Assembly (NCBI GenBank): GCA_964017045.1
Contig: OZ024794.1
Span: 25,291,340-25,355,339 of the forward strand
Reading direction: 5' to 3'
Length of the DNA: 64,000 nucleotides
Origin: Omphiscola glabra
Taxonomy: Eukaryota; Mollusca; Gastropoda; Lymnaeidae
Numbering within the stretch: the stretch's first letter is position 1; each line of letters opens with the position of its first letter. This document shows, piece by piece, positions 20,311 to 33,100 of the stretch. The translations under genes were made by a program, and so were the position numbers. The notes below the pieces were generated by a model that was not told where the DNA came from, searched no databases, and saw only the letters and a list, made by a program, of their open reading frames with translations.

Positions 20311-22920
20311 ATCTAATGTATTAATACTGTGTCCACCGTATGTACTTTAAAAATATGTCGATGGGTCCTCTTTTAAAATGCACTAGCGGTACATTGATTT
20401 CGCCTTACGAAGTAAATATTTCCTGTCGCTACTAAGCGCTTCAATTGTTTGACTACTTTACAAGATCGATAAATTTAAAGCATTTTACCGTCTTCAAATG
20501 TTATATAATTTTAATGTTCAAACGGTTTCTCTAATATAATCCAACGACGCCACCCCCAACCCCCACCCCCCACACCTTTTCTTAAATCTACTTGAGCATT
20601 TTACCGCCGCTGAGACATCTCGCCCACTTTGATCAACACTGGTCTAAATAATGACTCGTTTCAACAATTCTAGTTGGTTGCTGGGTCATTCAAAAATTGT
20701 TTGACCTTACCTAGATTTATGCATTTTCGTATGGATATTATGTATACAAGAGACAGCATTTTCGGGTGACTTTATCATTTGTAATAACTCCAACAAATAC
20801 ATGACTTTGTTTAAATATTCATTTTTAAAGCTATTTTGCATTTCATAAACTCCTCCTCCTCTATCAGCTCATGGGGTACACCTGCCCCACCCTTTTCCTC
20901 CACCCCTTTATTTCATGCGATTTATATATATTTATTTTTAATCATAAATCACGTTTTTTAATGTCGTGCAAGAGAAGCTTCCAATTACTTAAAAAATACT
21001 ATTTTTTTCAAATTCATTACAAATATATGATCCGTTTTGTTTTTTTCAAATACACTTTCGTTATTGTAAACCGAAATAGATTTTAAGAGCAAAATGCGAA
21101 TGGATGATGGGGTGGAAAGGGACGACAAACATGGCGCTGTCATGAATTGAAGATATTGTCGTTCTTTCCTTAGCGTAAATGAGACAGTGTAGACAAGACG
21201 ACGCCATTAGCAAGGCGTACAACCCGATTTCGTGTATAGATCACCATAACAGCTGCTTCCATCTACAGGCACTCATAAGTTGGTCAGAGATTGGGGTCAT
21301 TGCAGGTAACATGTTTGTTACGACAGAATATTATTTGATCGTTCTAAATCATAGGTCAGTTTTTAAATGTCTTATCTCGTGGATGACACCCTTATTATAC
21401 CCTCCCCTTAAATCAACCCCCAAAATCACCCCCACCCCACAATCGCCCCAACCCCACAATCGTCCCCGACCACCCACAATCACTTCCACCCCACCCCAGT
21501 TGTTACCCTTGCTGTGTCCAATTGTTCCCCCATTATATCTCATCATTATATCACAACACCCAAAGATTATGCTGTGAAATATCCAACCCATGCAAGCTAA
21601 ACAATGTTTACTGCAATATAAACTACTTTGCAGCGAAAATATACACCGTAGATGATGTTTACTATATTACATCTACAATTCAATTTCACTAGAAGCCAAA
21701 AAAAAGCAGACGAATAAGAGTCTATTTATTTCGGGAGATGTGTCGTTTTGCTTTTTTTCCTTCCAAAAGAAGAGAACCACGAGGCACTCACGACACCAAC
21801 CAATGCTGACAACGAAGTTATTACCTGAAATTTACTTACGCTGTCCACTCTGGTTTTGCTGCACATCTTGTTTTCATAGACATCTTACAGGGGATGAATC
21901 AAATCTTGCTTTATTCACGTGGAGCTTGTCACGTGATATTTTTTGAGGGGGGAGTGATGTGGATGTTGAAATATTTATAATGGATGTTTAAATGTTTATG
22001 CTTTAAGACACGTTGAAGGTAAAAAAATGAAAGAGCGAAAGAGAAGATTAAAGAAAGCGGTGTGAGATCATTAACACATCTGGCAAAAAATGATTTATTT
22101 TATGTCATAATGACACTTGACAACGACGGGTACGGAATACATCAGCGCTGTGCTACACAATACCAAGAGTGTTCTGTACTTGTATACTTACGAACGTTCA
22201 CTGTACTCATGAATTGTTGTAACTGTTTGTATCTTGACACATTTATTTTCAAATGTTTTTATTTTTTAAAATAACAAGTTTGCCAATGGTGTGTGATGCA
22301 TGGGAGATAAAACAGATATGGATTCCAGTCAGGGGTTTAGGAAGGGGGTTCGAATTGGCGGAACTTTTTTTTATTTGGAGGGGGTGGCATTTCCGATCAG
22401 CTGCAGGGTGTTTTTTTTTTTGTTGGAACGGGGTGCCGAAAAATCTTGTCTCGCCTCAGCTGGCACTAAACCTGGCTACGTCACCCAGTACAGTCTATTG
22501 TATTATAGTCCAATTCGGCTATCGAGAAAGGTCAGAGCAGAACAACGAATGTGGAAGCCTTGATTAGGCAGACAGGACAATAAAAGAAGAAAGTTTCGTC
22601 TAAGAGACTTCCTCAGCATACAGGAAAAATGAAGAAACAACAAGAAATAGAAAGTAGTTCAAAAACTTAAGTGTTCGCCATTAATGTTATTCCAGAATAT
22701 TTTTTTTTAAATGGATAAATGTGGCAGAGCCGTCATGTGGGCCCTGCAACCCCTGCAAGTGTAAGGGGGTGGGGGGCATCGGATATTTAAAGAGGCATCA
22801 AGTTGTGATGTGGGCAAAAATTAACTTTGAACTATGAACTTTGCAAAATGAAACGGGGTGCACCGCCCAGAAAATGGCACAGGGGTTCCAAAAGTCATTC
22901 CACGCCTCTGATAAGTTCAT
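20311..22920. other. intergenic, no gene supported
   Basis: Includes C-rich tracts at about 20545-20575 and 21410-21500. The frames at 21179-21577, 21740-21946, 22062-22274 and 22253-22567 have no domain I recognise and no consistent splice context. Confidence 0.4.
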
Positions 22921-22930
22921 CAAATACAAC

Positions 22931-23118
22931 CATATGACACCACCAGTGACACCACCAGTGACACCACCAGTGACACCACCAGTGACACCACCAGTGACAC
23001 CACCAGTGACACCACCAGTGGCACCACCAGTGGCACCACCAGTGACACCACCAGTGGCACCACTAGTGACACCACCGGTGACACATCCAGTGACACCACC
23101 AGTGACACCACTAAGGCA
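22931..23118. repeat. 12-bp minisatellite (ACACCACCAGTG)
   Basis: About 15 units of TGACACCACCAG with a few G-for-A changes. It translates as TPPV repeats on + and VTGG/VSLV repeats on -. No initiator or splice context makes it coding. Confidence 0.93.
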
Positions 23119-23774
23119 GAGCTGAGAGGGGTCCGCTGAATCTGCTATAATCAAGATAAAGAAAGCGAAACAGTAGCCTCACCAAAACTGGAAAATTGCA
23201 GATAGCCTTATTCTGAAACAAAGTCACAAGCAGTGGCGAACCAAACGGGGTGCAAAGAGGGCGCCTTGAAGCTGAAACTTAAATTGTTTTGCTGTTTTAT
23301 TGTTCTGGCGATTTCTTTTCTCGCCAGGAATTTCTAGAGTTTGTGCGCCCGAGTTGAGCCTTAACTTTTCGCCACTTCTTCTCGAAAACCACAATGCATG
23401 CATAATGCATATTAAAAAAAAAACATTATACAAGTTTATGAAATTTTCAAAAGTGCCGGCTCTAAAATGTTTTATGGCCTTCTTCCTGCGCATGTGGCCT
23501 TTGTATACCTGGCAAACAAAAAATGTTAACAGCATGCTGGTGTGGAATCCGAAACAGCTATAACACATCACCTGAAATTATACCGGGACAAGTGGGCTCT
23601 TGCGATCAATCAGTGTTAGTGTCCCTGAGTAATTCAAAAAAACCAATGCTTAGATATTCTGAAAGAAAGCCAAAAAAAAAAAAAAAAAAAAAAAAAAACC
23701 ATTCACAGAATGTGAGCATCACGTTGTTTTTTGGTGGTGATTAAGGAATATAAGAATACTCAGTGTCTAACTTA
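23119..23774. other. intergenic; poly-A run
   Basis: A run of about 27 A lies at 23672-23698, possibly the tail of a degraded retroposon, although no source element is recognised. Confidence 0.35.
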
Positions 23775-23950
23775 GACTTGCTGAGGCCCTAAGCTATACA
23801 GAGTCCAGAGGCCCTAACCTATACAGGGCCTTAAACTGTAGCTTGTTGAGCTTATAGGTAGATTCTAGGGCCTTAAACTGTAGCTTGTTGAGCTTATAGG
23901 TAGATTCTAGGGCCTTAAACTGTAGCTTGTTGAGCTTATAGGTAGATTCG
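23775..23950. repeat. 42-bp tandem repeat, 3 near-identical copies plus a diverged start
   Basis: The unit carries GGGCCTTAAACTGTAGCTTG and TTGAGCTTATAGGTAGATTC. Three copies are almost identical. Confidence 0.9.
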
Positions 23951-24261
23951 GCACTGGGAATACTATAGAAAAATTCAAGTACAAAAACAAAGTTAAGTCG
24001 GAAATCCTCACGGTACGCGTTTGTGGGGGCCTGGAATGAATTCTTCCTAATTCTTTACGTAATGAAGTTGGGGGGGAAGGCAATAGCTTGTAACGTTGTT
24101 ACAGAAATACGTAAGCTTATTGTCCCAGAGTGCTTCTCATTTAGGCTAAAGTGTGACACCATCCGGGGGGGAGGGGGGTAGAAAGATATTCGTTGTGGTG
24201 GCTTCCAGATCTTAAGTCGTAGCTTAACTTTACACGTCGACGCACACGGACCGATTTGCCC

Positions 24262-24428
24262 AATACACATACACTAACCAACCCATCGTATATGCTCTAA
24301 TCGACCCATCATATATACATTAGCCAACCCATCATATATACTCTAGCCAACCCATCATATACACACTAACCGACATAACACATACACTAACCAACCCATC
24401 TTTATATACTCTAGCCAACCCATCATAA
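24262..24428. repeat. degenerate CCAACCCATCATATA repeat
   Basis: Six to seven imperfect units of about 25-30 bp containing CCAACCCATCATATA and CACTAACC. Confidence 0.75.
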
Positions 24429-26001
24429 GTGTCAAAAGATTATGTTTCTCTAGTCGAGACACTTCGAGTATTTCTGGCAACGGTGTCAATGGTTCAATGT
24501 AACGCTGTCACCCTATGCACTTGGAACCAGGCACACTAAATACTATACAACACTAACACTTCGTGAAATAAAACGGTTCATCTTTATTTTGCGCATGCGT
24601 TACAAGATCCACTTGGCTACAAAATATCCTCAGCAGAAAACACTATCCAAAACAAAAAAAAGAAATCCTCTATAACTCACTAACTTTCTCATGAACTCTC
24701 TCCGAAATCAATTGACGTGAACTTTCTCTAGCTACACGTCTCGTATTCACACACTTGTTTATTATGATTTTTTTTTCCCTGTGATCCAATGACCGTTTAG
24801 CAACAATAATGCAATTCATGACAAAAACTCACGGACTCAATCGCGTTCATACTAACAACAGTGATTCTCATAACCTTGAAAACAGGTACACTAACCGCTA
24901 AACACAGTTAACATTTTTTTCCACATGGACTGTGGTTTAACTTTAACGAGATAGAATTACGAAAACTTACCATTTACAAGCGAAAATGTTATTGCCACTT
25001 TGTATAAAGAAAATCACTAACGTAAACAGTTCTACTTCCGTTAAAACAAACTCCCTCATTGCGCCCCGTCGACCCACAAATAATACATAGCCAAAACGCT
25101 TAGAGTGCGGATGTTCTGGACGAAATCTAAGCTGTAAATACAACCGAAATAGAATACTTGGGAGCCTATTTGACTAGGGTGAGATATGCCAATAGAATAC
25201 TTGGTAGCCTATTTGACTAGAGTGAGATATGACAATAGAAAACTTCAAATTAAATTTCTCCTCTCTCTTTTAAACCACCATCTTTTGACCAAATGTTCAT
25301 TGTAAGAACTGAGTGAGGCTTATTATTTGACAAAGTTTACGAAACGTAAATTAGGAAATGTGAGAACAGCCGGAGTCCTACAACAGCAAGGAAAGAACAG
25401 CTGGAGTTTAATTGGAGTCTTACAAGGACTATGAAAACAATTGGAGTCTTGCAAGGACTATGAGAGAACAGCATTAAAAAATTGGTAAAATAGAGTAGAA
25501 AGTTGACATTTAAATGTAAAATAAATTATATTTATATGTTCCATTAAAACAGAATGTTGTTTGTTTATTCTTTTACACACCAACGTTTTGCGCATTTTAA
25601 AAAAAAAAATTCCCGATTGCTAATTTTAAACTTGTGATGCACGTTTGTTTTTTGTTTTTGCAGCGTCCCGAATAACAATAACATCCCAACGATGTAAACA
25701 GCTACCAGATGTGGACCCACTGTCCACGAAAATGCCCCTATCACAGTCGGCACATAATGGCCTTATTTCTGTTAAGATTTATCGCGTAAACTAAAATCAA
25801 CTATTTCAATAGTTTAAAACAAAGATTATTTTTGAAAAATATATAATCTATCTTTTTCTCATTGATTTAAAAAACACTGTTTGGTATTTGAAAGACACAT
25901 ATTGCGATAGAATCGGGAATAATGCATCAATGAAATCAGACCCTTAAACGGGAGCGTTTTTACAGATCTAGTCAGATAAATAAACTTCATTTTCCCTTAG
26001 A
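24429..26001. other. upstream of C19orf12-like gene 1; nothing else recognised
   Basis: A short direct repeat (AATAGAATACTTGG with AGTGAGATATG) occurs at about 25150-25240, and a TGGAGTCTTACAAGGACTATG repeat at about 25400-25460. A promoter could not be placed by eye. Confidence 0.4.
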
Positions 26002-27156
26002 ATGCCGAAATCCAGTTTTGAACAACTCATGGAAGTGTTACGGAATAATCCGGAGCTCCACAAAAGCACAACAGGTGTTTCTGATATTCACATGTTCAAG
26101 CATACTTTAAAACTTACCACGGCTTACCATTAATCATTTTAAAAAATATGGCAATGATGCATTCAAAAACTGTTTGGTGTTTTTTAGAAACGAAGATGTC
26201 GGTATAACTATCGAGAAAGCTTTATCTTTAGAGGCCACAGTCATCTGGTTGCAAGCAATCACCAACAATGCTGCACCCAGCGCATTTGTTGTATACTATA
26301 TATATATATTTATTTATTTATATGTGGGAGTGTCGGATCACAACAGTCGTACTGCCAGGAAGTACCAATAGCTTGAAAAAAAAATCAGTTTGCCCCTCCC
26401 CTCCCCGATCCCCTACGTCACTCGTTAACCCAGCGATTCTCAACCAGTGGGTCGCGACACTTTTTGGGGGTCGAACGACCCTTTACCGGGGGTCGCCTAA
26501 GACCATCGGAAAACACAAGTACTCAACACTTATGTAGAATAAACGAATATAATTTTGTGGCTGGGGGTCGCCACAACACGAGGAAAGTTATTAAAGGGTC
26601 GCGGCATTAGAAAGGTTGAGAACCACTGCGTTAACCGGGTGAAATGATTGTCTTTGTACAGGCATTTTCAAGGCGGTGTTATGGCTAGCACACGGGACAG
26701 TTGTTGGAGGAATTGTGTATGGTCCAGAAGGTGCCTTGATAGGTGGCATGGTCGGTATGTAAAGCTGTGATTTTTTTTTCTTTACTGTATGCATGGCATC
26801 GTTGCTCAATGAAGATTAAGAAAAGAAAACTAGCTTAAAACGTATTATCACCCCGGCTTTCTTAAATATCCATGTGGCTCCAACTATCTTTTGTGTAACT
26901 TGTGTAACATTTTAAATATATATATTATATATTCCATTGATCCAAATAAGGCTCTGTCATTGGTTTCATCACGAGCAATGAGTACCAGCCCATGATGAAG
27001 GTCCTACAGAACATGGATCAAGCAGAAAGAGATGAACTTCTGAGGAAGGTACAAGCTCTCGTTCGTGATGACTCAGAGGACGCCCTGGCCAAGTTTGTAC
27101 TGAGCGAAGAGAACCGGGTGTCCCTTCTGGAACTACTCAACGCTGCCACCCATTGA
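26002..27156 (+). CDS. C19orf12-like protein 1 (123 aa, three exons)
   Basis: Exons are 26002-26074, 26662-26754 and 26951-27156 (TGA), both introns in phase 1. The product starts MPKSSFEQLMEVLRNNPELH. Exon 2 encodes a hydrophobic glycine-rich hairpin with GTVVGGIVYGPEGALIGG, matching the glycine-zipper membrane segment of the C19orf12 family. Exon 3 encodes a soluble helical tail with NMDQAERDELLRKVQ. Human C19orf12 is associated with mitochondria and the ER and is mutated in a neurodegeneration with brain iron accumulation; its molecular role is not settled. Length is slightly below the human protein. The ATG sits directly after TTCCCTTAG, so a 5' UTR intron may end there. AATAAA at 27158-27163 overlaps the area just after the stop. 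A SPIN-like element lies in intron 1, ending 33 bp before exon 2. A paralogue with the same intron positions lies at 42939-43718. Confidence 0.88.
26431..26628. mobile_element. SPIN-like hAT MITE with perfect 8-bp target duplication
   Basis: The left end is CAGCGATTCTCAACCAGTGG and the right end GGTTGAGAACCACTG. The flanks are CGTTAACC on both sides (26423-26430 and 26629-26636). Interior strings GGGTCGCGAC, GGGGGTCGCCTAAGACCATC and GGAAAACACA match my memory of SPIN, a hAT family known for horizontal transfer among animals. There is no transposase. It lies in intron 1 of C19orf12-like gene 1. Confidence 0.9.
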
Positions 27157-27318
27157 CAATAAACATTGTTTAAATTTGAAAACTTGGGCGAAACTCGTAG
27201 TTATCTATACAACTTTGTCATTTAAAAAAAAATGTGTGGAAAGTTTGTTTAGAATGATGAATTTAACTTATGCAGCTGCGATTTATTTCGATCGAATGTT
27301 GAACAGCTTGCTTTTAAG

Positions 27319-27458
27319 CAGAGGCGTAGTCAATGGGATGGCAGTTGGGGGTATATTATTTTATTTATGGAATAATGGGTTTGAGAGTTTAAAAAGAAAG
27401 AGGGGCGCTTTAAAATGAATCTTGTCCCACGGCGCCACACACTCTAGCTACGCCTCTG
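27319..27458. mobile_element. hAT-type MITE, 140 bp, perfect 8-bp target duplication
   Basis: Begins CAGAGGCGTAGTCA and ends CTAGCTACGCCTCTG. Flanked by CTTTTAAG at 27311-27318 and 27459-27466. This copy fixes the family's boundaries and 8-bp duplication. It shares the interior string TAATGGGTTTGAGAGTT with the copy at 4300. Confidence 0.9.
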
Positions 27459-27466
27459 CTTTTAAG

Positions 27467-28009
27467 TAAGTCAACTGCCGAGTGGACTTATTCAGTACAC
27501 AACAGTTTTCATCTAAAAGAAGACCTATAACTTTTGTAATTTCTTTTATCCCTGAGATGTTAATTATGAATATACTGTCTAAAATGCTGCAAAGCTTTTT
27601 GATACTCGGGTCACGCTTTCATTTATTGTCAGACATGTAATACATTGAATTATATCTTTATCAGTGAAGTTTTGAGGTTATAAAAAAAAAAAGTAAATCT
27701 ATAAAACTCATTGGAGATTGAGACTTGAATAACCAGCAACAAGTTGCTACGTCTCTAACAAATAGTGAAGCTGATTATCCAAGTTAATATTAATTTCCAA
27801 ATCGAAATTGAGAATTATGTTACAACTAATTTATTGGAAGGAATGTTCGATTGAGTAAAATGACGTAACCATTACAGGTTGAGAAGTGAAAAGCCAACCA
27901 ATAGGCTATTGGTCAGTTTTACAAAACGAAAAAGAAACATGGTCAAAAACGCTGTTTCAGGGAGACTGACGTCCATAAATTCACATGATCGAGATTTGCA
28001 TTAATGTAC
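27467..28009. other. intergenic, nothing recognised
   Basis: AT-rich sequence between a MITE and a LINE fragment. Confidence 0.4.
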
Positions 28010-28300
28010 ACCTTACTCTTGTTAATGTTATTAAGTCAAAGAGGCAGTTCCGGCTCATACCAGCGAGGAGCCAGTATAGGAACTGCTCATTCCTGCCAAA
28101 GACAATCAGAGACTGGAACAAGCAGTTGAGGCGACAACACTTGACACATTTGCGTCATTATTGCATCAGGCCTTCCAGCCCCCAGGCCCAGTGTATGATA
28201 CCCTCACTAAGTAACTCTTGCAACCAGGGAAATATCCTCAACACCAGGCACAGAAACATTGCAAATCCCCTCTAAATTCATAGGAGCCAGAATGATCAAT
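28010..28300 (+). pseudogene. LINE C-terminal fragment (FLPKTIRDWN motif)
   Basis: The + frame ending at 28275 contains RLIPARSQYRNCSFLPKTIR followed by DWNKQLRR. That is the C-terminal signature of many non-LTR retrotransposon proteins, where a PRTIRDWN-like motif comes shortly before the stop. Only the last 80-90 residues survive. It differs in family from the fragments at 18318 and 45250. Confidence 0.75.
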
Positions 28301-28428
28301 AAATTAATCGTGGGCCCTTAATATATAAAAGAAGAAGGTTTCTTGCCATTCCCTAAGCTCTCGTAGATGTTGTTGTTTCGGCCTACTTTTGGAAAGACAA
28401 ACTGTTATTGTGCGGAAACGGAACAAAT

Positions 28429-29050
28429 AAATTATTTTAAAAAACGTGACATTTTAAACTTGAAGGACACAGTTCAGAAAATAATTGAAATAAATTAAAT
28501 AGTCTAGCCATTTCAACTGGGCCCTAACATACCTACTAGTTGGGGAACCCCTGCTGAACTGGACACGTTTAAACAAGCCATTCCACCAAACTTAATATTT
28601 GCTAACAGTTCTTATTTATATGGTTAGTTCTAATGAGGATGTCATACGTTTATTTATAGGGTGACTAAACTCTGTTCGTTACGATTCAGTTTCAACCAGG
28701 GGTCGCTTTTGGTTACGTTTCAGTTTTCACCAGGGGTCAAAATTATTTTAAAAAACGTGACATTTTAAACTTGAAGGACACAGTTCAGAAAATAATTGAA
28801 ATAAATTAAATAGTCTAGCCATTTCAACTGGGCCCTAACATACCTACTAGTTGGGGAACCCCTGCTGAACTGGACACGTTTAAACAAGCCATTCCACCAA
28901 ACTTAATATTTGCTAACAGTTCTTATTTATATGGTTAGTTCTAATGAGGATGTCATACGTTTATTTATAGGGTGACTAAACTCTGTTCGTTACGATTCAG
29001 TTTCAACCAGGGGTCGCTTTTGGTTACGTTTCAGTTTTCACCAGGGGTCG
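28429..29050. repeat. 311-bp tandem duplication, two apparently identical copies
   Basis: Copy 1 is 28429-28739 and copy 2 is 28740-29050, and I could see no mismatch between them by eye. Unit landmarks are AAATTATTTTAAAAAACGTG at the start and CAGTTTTCACCAGGGGTC at the end. It is intergenic, between C19orf12-like gene 1 and GTPBP10. It is either recent or an assembly artefact. Confidence 0.92.
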
Positions 29051-29564
29051 CTTTTGCTCTGCCGTGAGTATAACTCAAAGCATCTTCATGAGAATGATAC
29101 CAATTAACCACTGCTTTTTCACAATTATGTACCAGTACAAGAACCAGCTGTAGGCCCCCCTCCCCCCCCCCCCCCAAAGCAATTGGAGGCTGCAATGGGT
29201 GAACTTCCCATCTACTAAAACTTATTTGAGAAAACATTCATTCAAGTAACACACTTTATAAGAATCCAAATTAGTTCTCAGCACCCAGCCCCCCCTCCAG
29301 GTCCACGACTTTTTCTCGCCTTGGAAAAATATTATACTCTTAAAGTCCCAGCCCCTTTTATATTTCAGATTTATAATACCATATTAAAATTGAGACTATT
29401 TCCATAAAACGAAAGAAATGTTACAAATCAAACACAGGTGATGTGATTTTTTTAAAGAATTTCATTTAGAGCAGCTATCTAAAATTTTAATTTGTAAAAT
29501 AGCGCCATCTGGTAGCATTAGTGACACTGTTGCTTAGAGAATTATTTATTTTGATTGATCGAAA

Positions 29565-29860
29565 CCTACACCAATGCCAGTTTAAACTAATTCTATCTTA
29601 TAGTTACAAATGCCAGTTGAAACTAATTCTATCTTATAGTTACAAATGCCAGCTTAAACTAATTCTATCCTATAGTATAGTTACAAATGCCAGTTTAAGC
29701 TAATTCTATCTTATAGTTACAAATGCCAGTTTAAACTAATTCTATCTTATAGTTACAAATGCCAGTTTAATTTAATTTTATCTTATAGTTATAAATGCCA
29801 GTTTAAACAAATTATATCTTATAGTTACAAATGCCAGTTTAAACTAATTCTATCTTATAA
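29565..29860. repeat. 36-bp minisatellite, 8-9 copies
   Basis: The unit contains AAATGCCAGTTTAAACTAAT and TCTATCTTATAGTTAC. It lies about 250 bp beyond the 3' end of the GTPBP10 coding sequence. Confidence 0.92.
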
Positions 29861-30109
29861 TTTTGCTGGTTTTTCAACTAGGTGACAACAATTCCTCACA
29901 CTCTCATTCTCTCACATAAGCTGCAAAGCCTTTGACTTGTCTGACTGTAAAGTTTAATGAGTTCATTACAAAAATGCAAACAATCTTCGTTTCTGACATC
30001 TCATATAACTTCTTATCACAGCTGCAGTCCAGTCGGCCATGGTCACACTGACCAGAGATGCAAGAGAAATCCTGGCCAGCATAAAGCAGTACGAGGTTAT
30101 GTGGGTGAA

Positions 30110-33100
30110 CTACACCAGAAGAGTCTTCAAATGCTCCCCATAAACACTGGCATCGTCATTTGCATCCATCAGAGCTTTTCTGGTCTCAAACTCGGCAGCT
30201 CTCCGTTTTTCATCATAGTCATCCATGACTTCTCTCACCCTCTGCTTGACAGCTGAAACGTTCTCCTTCTTCATGGCAGACATGGCAATGACGTCATCAA
30301 ATACCGGCAACCTCGTCGGATGAAATTCTTTTGGAACTTTGTCAAGGGAATCTGAAAACAGGGTTACCAACAAACAAATGATTAACAAGAAAAAAAATAA
30401 GACAGAAAATGACAGCAAATGTAACACTGAGTGGATAAATCATTTAGCTAAAATTTCTAATGATAAAAATGGGTCATTGTAATAATAGGCAGGTTTGAAC
30501 AACTTGAAACCGGTTAATTTAAACACCATATGAGGAAATTTTATGTTGGAATGATCTCATCTGAAGAGCTTAAACTTAAAGATGAAATTTTGACTGCTCT
30601 ACATTTACTGTTGAAAGATCTCACAGTTGATGTGAGACATTTCATTGTGTTGTTTCAAATATTAGCTCTGAAGAAACGAAATATCACTTCAGCAGAGAAA
30701 AAGGCAGATTCATTCATCATTATGATTATTTTTTATTAAGATGTGGAGAGGTGCAATTTTATTAGTGACATTTTGTATGTAATGGTCTTATTATTATTAT
30801 TATTATTATTACTTAGCGTATATACGAATTTTTTTAGCTATTTATTTTTCTCAACAATTGTATTTTTCTTAATTTTTACCTAAACCTTATTAAACTTGAT
30901 AAGTTGACCTGGCTGCCTGATAAGCTGACCTGGCTGCCTGATAAGTTGACCTGGCTGCCTGATCAGTTGACCTGGCTGCCTGATAAGTTGACCTGGCTGC
31001 CTGTTAAGTTGACCTGGCTGCTGTGGACATCAACTTTGTTGTTTTTTTTACTTTAAAAATAGTTGCATGTTTCTTAGTTACCTGGTAAGTTTTTCACAAG
31101 GTCCAACAGCTGTTTGACATTGGATTGTGTTGAGTCTGTGTCTATTTTATTGAGGGCCAAAACTGAAGGTTTGTCCAACATCCCATGTCCATACTGATCC
31201 AACTCCTACCCAAACAAAATGATGTGATACCATCACAAAAGGCATGAAGACAAAGTGTTTAATGTGTGACACATAAAAAGAAAACAAGGCAAAAAATTTT
31301 ATTGATAAATTTTATATATTCAGTTTATACTTTAATAAAATGGTACATGCTATTATGCTATTAACATTTAAGTAGCGAATTAAATCTCAACTAGATATAG
31401 CCCGCCAAACATTGGAGGCAGCAATGCATGAGCTTCCCATCTACTAAAGTTACTTGAAAAAACATGAACTCAAGTCACCCACATTTAAGAATCCCAATTT
31501 TTGCTATACCCCTTCTCCCCATGATACGTCATTGCACACTTTTTAATTCACGCCCATGAACTATATTAAATATTCTGATGTCCCATTCACTTTTAAAATG
31601 AATATTTTTTATACCATACTTAAATTGAGACACTTTCATTTTTCGAAAAGAAAATATTACGCGCCAAACGCAGTTGCGTTATGTAAAAAAAAAAAAAATC
31701 ATTTAGTGTAGTTATCGAGAATTATATTTTGCGCGCTATTGAACTTATTATTGAGCCAGAATATGGAAACAGTAAATTAGGACGCCATCCACGAGTCATA
31801 CCAGAAGCGTAATATTTATATAAGAGATATGGTGCCAATTAAAATGAACACTAATTTATATCTAAAATAAGACTTTTTGGTACTTGTTTATTAACTGAAC
31901 TAGCTGTTTCCTTTATCAAATACTTTTACAATTACCTGAATAAGCAATAAAAGCGTTTCAAATGCTGATCTTTCTGGATAGTTAAATGATAGCTGAAAGG
32001 GATTGATGTCCAGAATATAAAGGAGTAGTTTGTTTCTTTCACAGTGTCGTAAAAATCTAATGCCCATTCCATGATTTTTGTGAGAACCTTCTATTAAACC
32101 TGGTAAATCTGCAACTGATATCTGCAGAAAGAAAACAGGGAAACTGTAATATTTTCTTGGAGGGGACAACAAAAATGTTTCCTTTATTTGTGAAGTATAT
32201 TTAACTCCTAGAACTAGAACCAATAAAAAAATGCAAAGAAAATAAAATTGTCATCCAGAAAAATGTTATCATCATGTACTAACCGTTGCCATGGTGCAAA
32301 ATGAACTTTTGATTGATTAAAGTAGGTTTATTTTTTACTCCATTTTAAAAAAAAGACATGCACTGTGATAGTATAGTACAAAGAAAAAGATATTTAGAAT
32401 TAATCATCCTCACCATTCGCCCATCTTCATACTCCATAATGCCTATTTGAGGGGATAAAGTAGTAACTGGAGAAGGAAACAAATGGCACATTTATTTAAA
32501 TTATGACTAGCTAAAGCTTTATTTGAAAAATTAGAAAATAGGAATTAATTAAATTTAAAAAAAAAAATATTTTCCAGAAAACTTTAAGTAACTAACTACA
32601 TGCATAAAAATTATTTTAGTGGGCAAATAATATCCAGTAAATTTATAGATAACTTATATAATATATTTTGACAAATTAATTTTTAATAAGTCCTTTTAGA
32701 CAAGTCACTTAAGCTTTAAATAAATTATCCTAAGTTAGTTAGATGAAGTATCCTAAGTTCAATGAAGAATCCTAAGTTAGATGATGTATCCTAAGTTAGA
32801 TAAAGTATCCTAAATCAAATAAAGTATCCTATATAATGCATTAAACTTACATGGATAAGCACCAACTCTGGGCTTTGCTTTAGATATTGATTTTAGGAAA
32901 GTTGATTTACCAGCATTTGGGAACCTTTGGAGTAGAAAAATGGTTTAAAGTCTGCTTCACACTGGGTTTGAAATAAATGTTTCATTCTGCACATAATGCT
33001 GATAACTGTAGGGCAGTTGAATGAAATCTTGATAATTAACCTAAAAGAATGATACAATTAAATATGAATAGTTTTTTTTTTAATATATTATAATTTAAGT

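Noticed and set aside
22325..22485. Possible MITE with GGGGTTTAGGAAGGGG and AAACCTGGCTACG ends
   Set aside because: Inverted match is too short, and no flanking duplication was found.
22798..23154. Collagen- or mucin-like TPPV / VTGG frame
   Set aside because: A 12-bp minisatellite read in all phases. No signal peptide or flanking exon.
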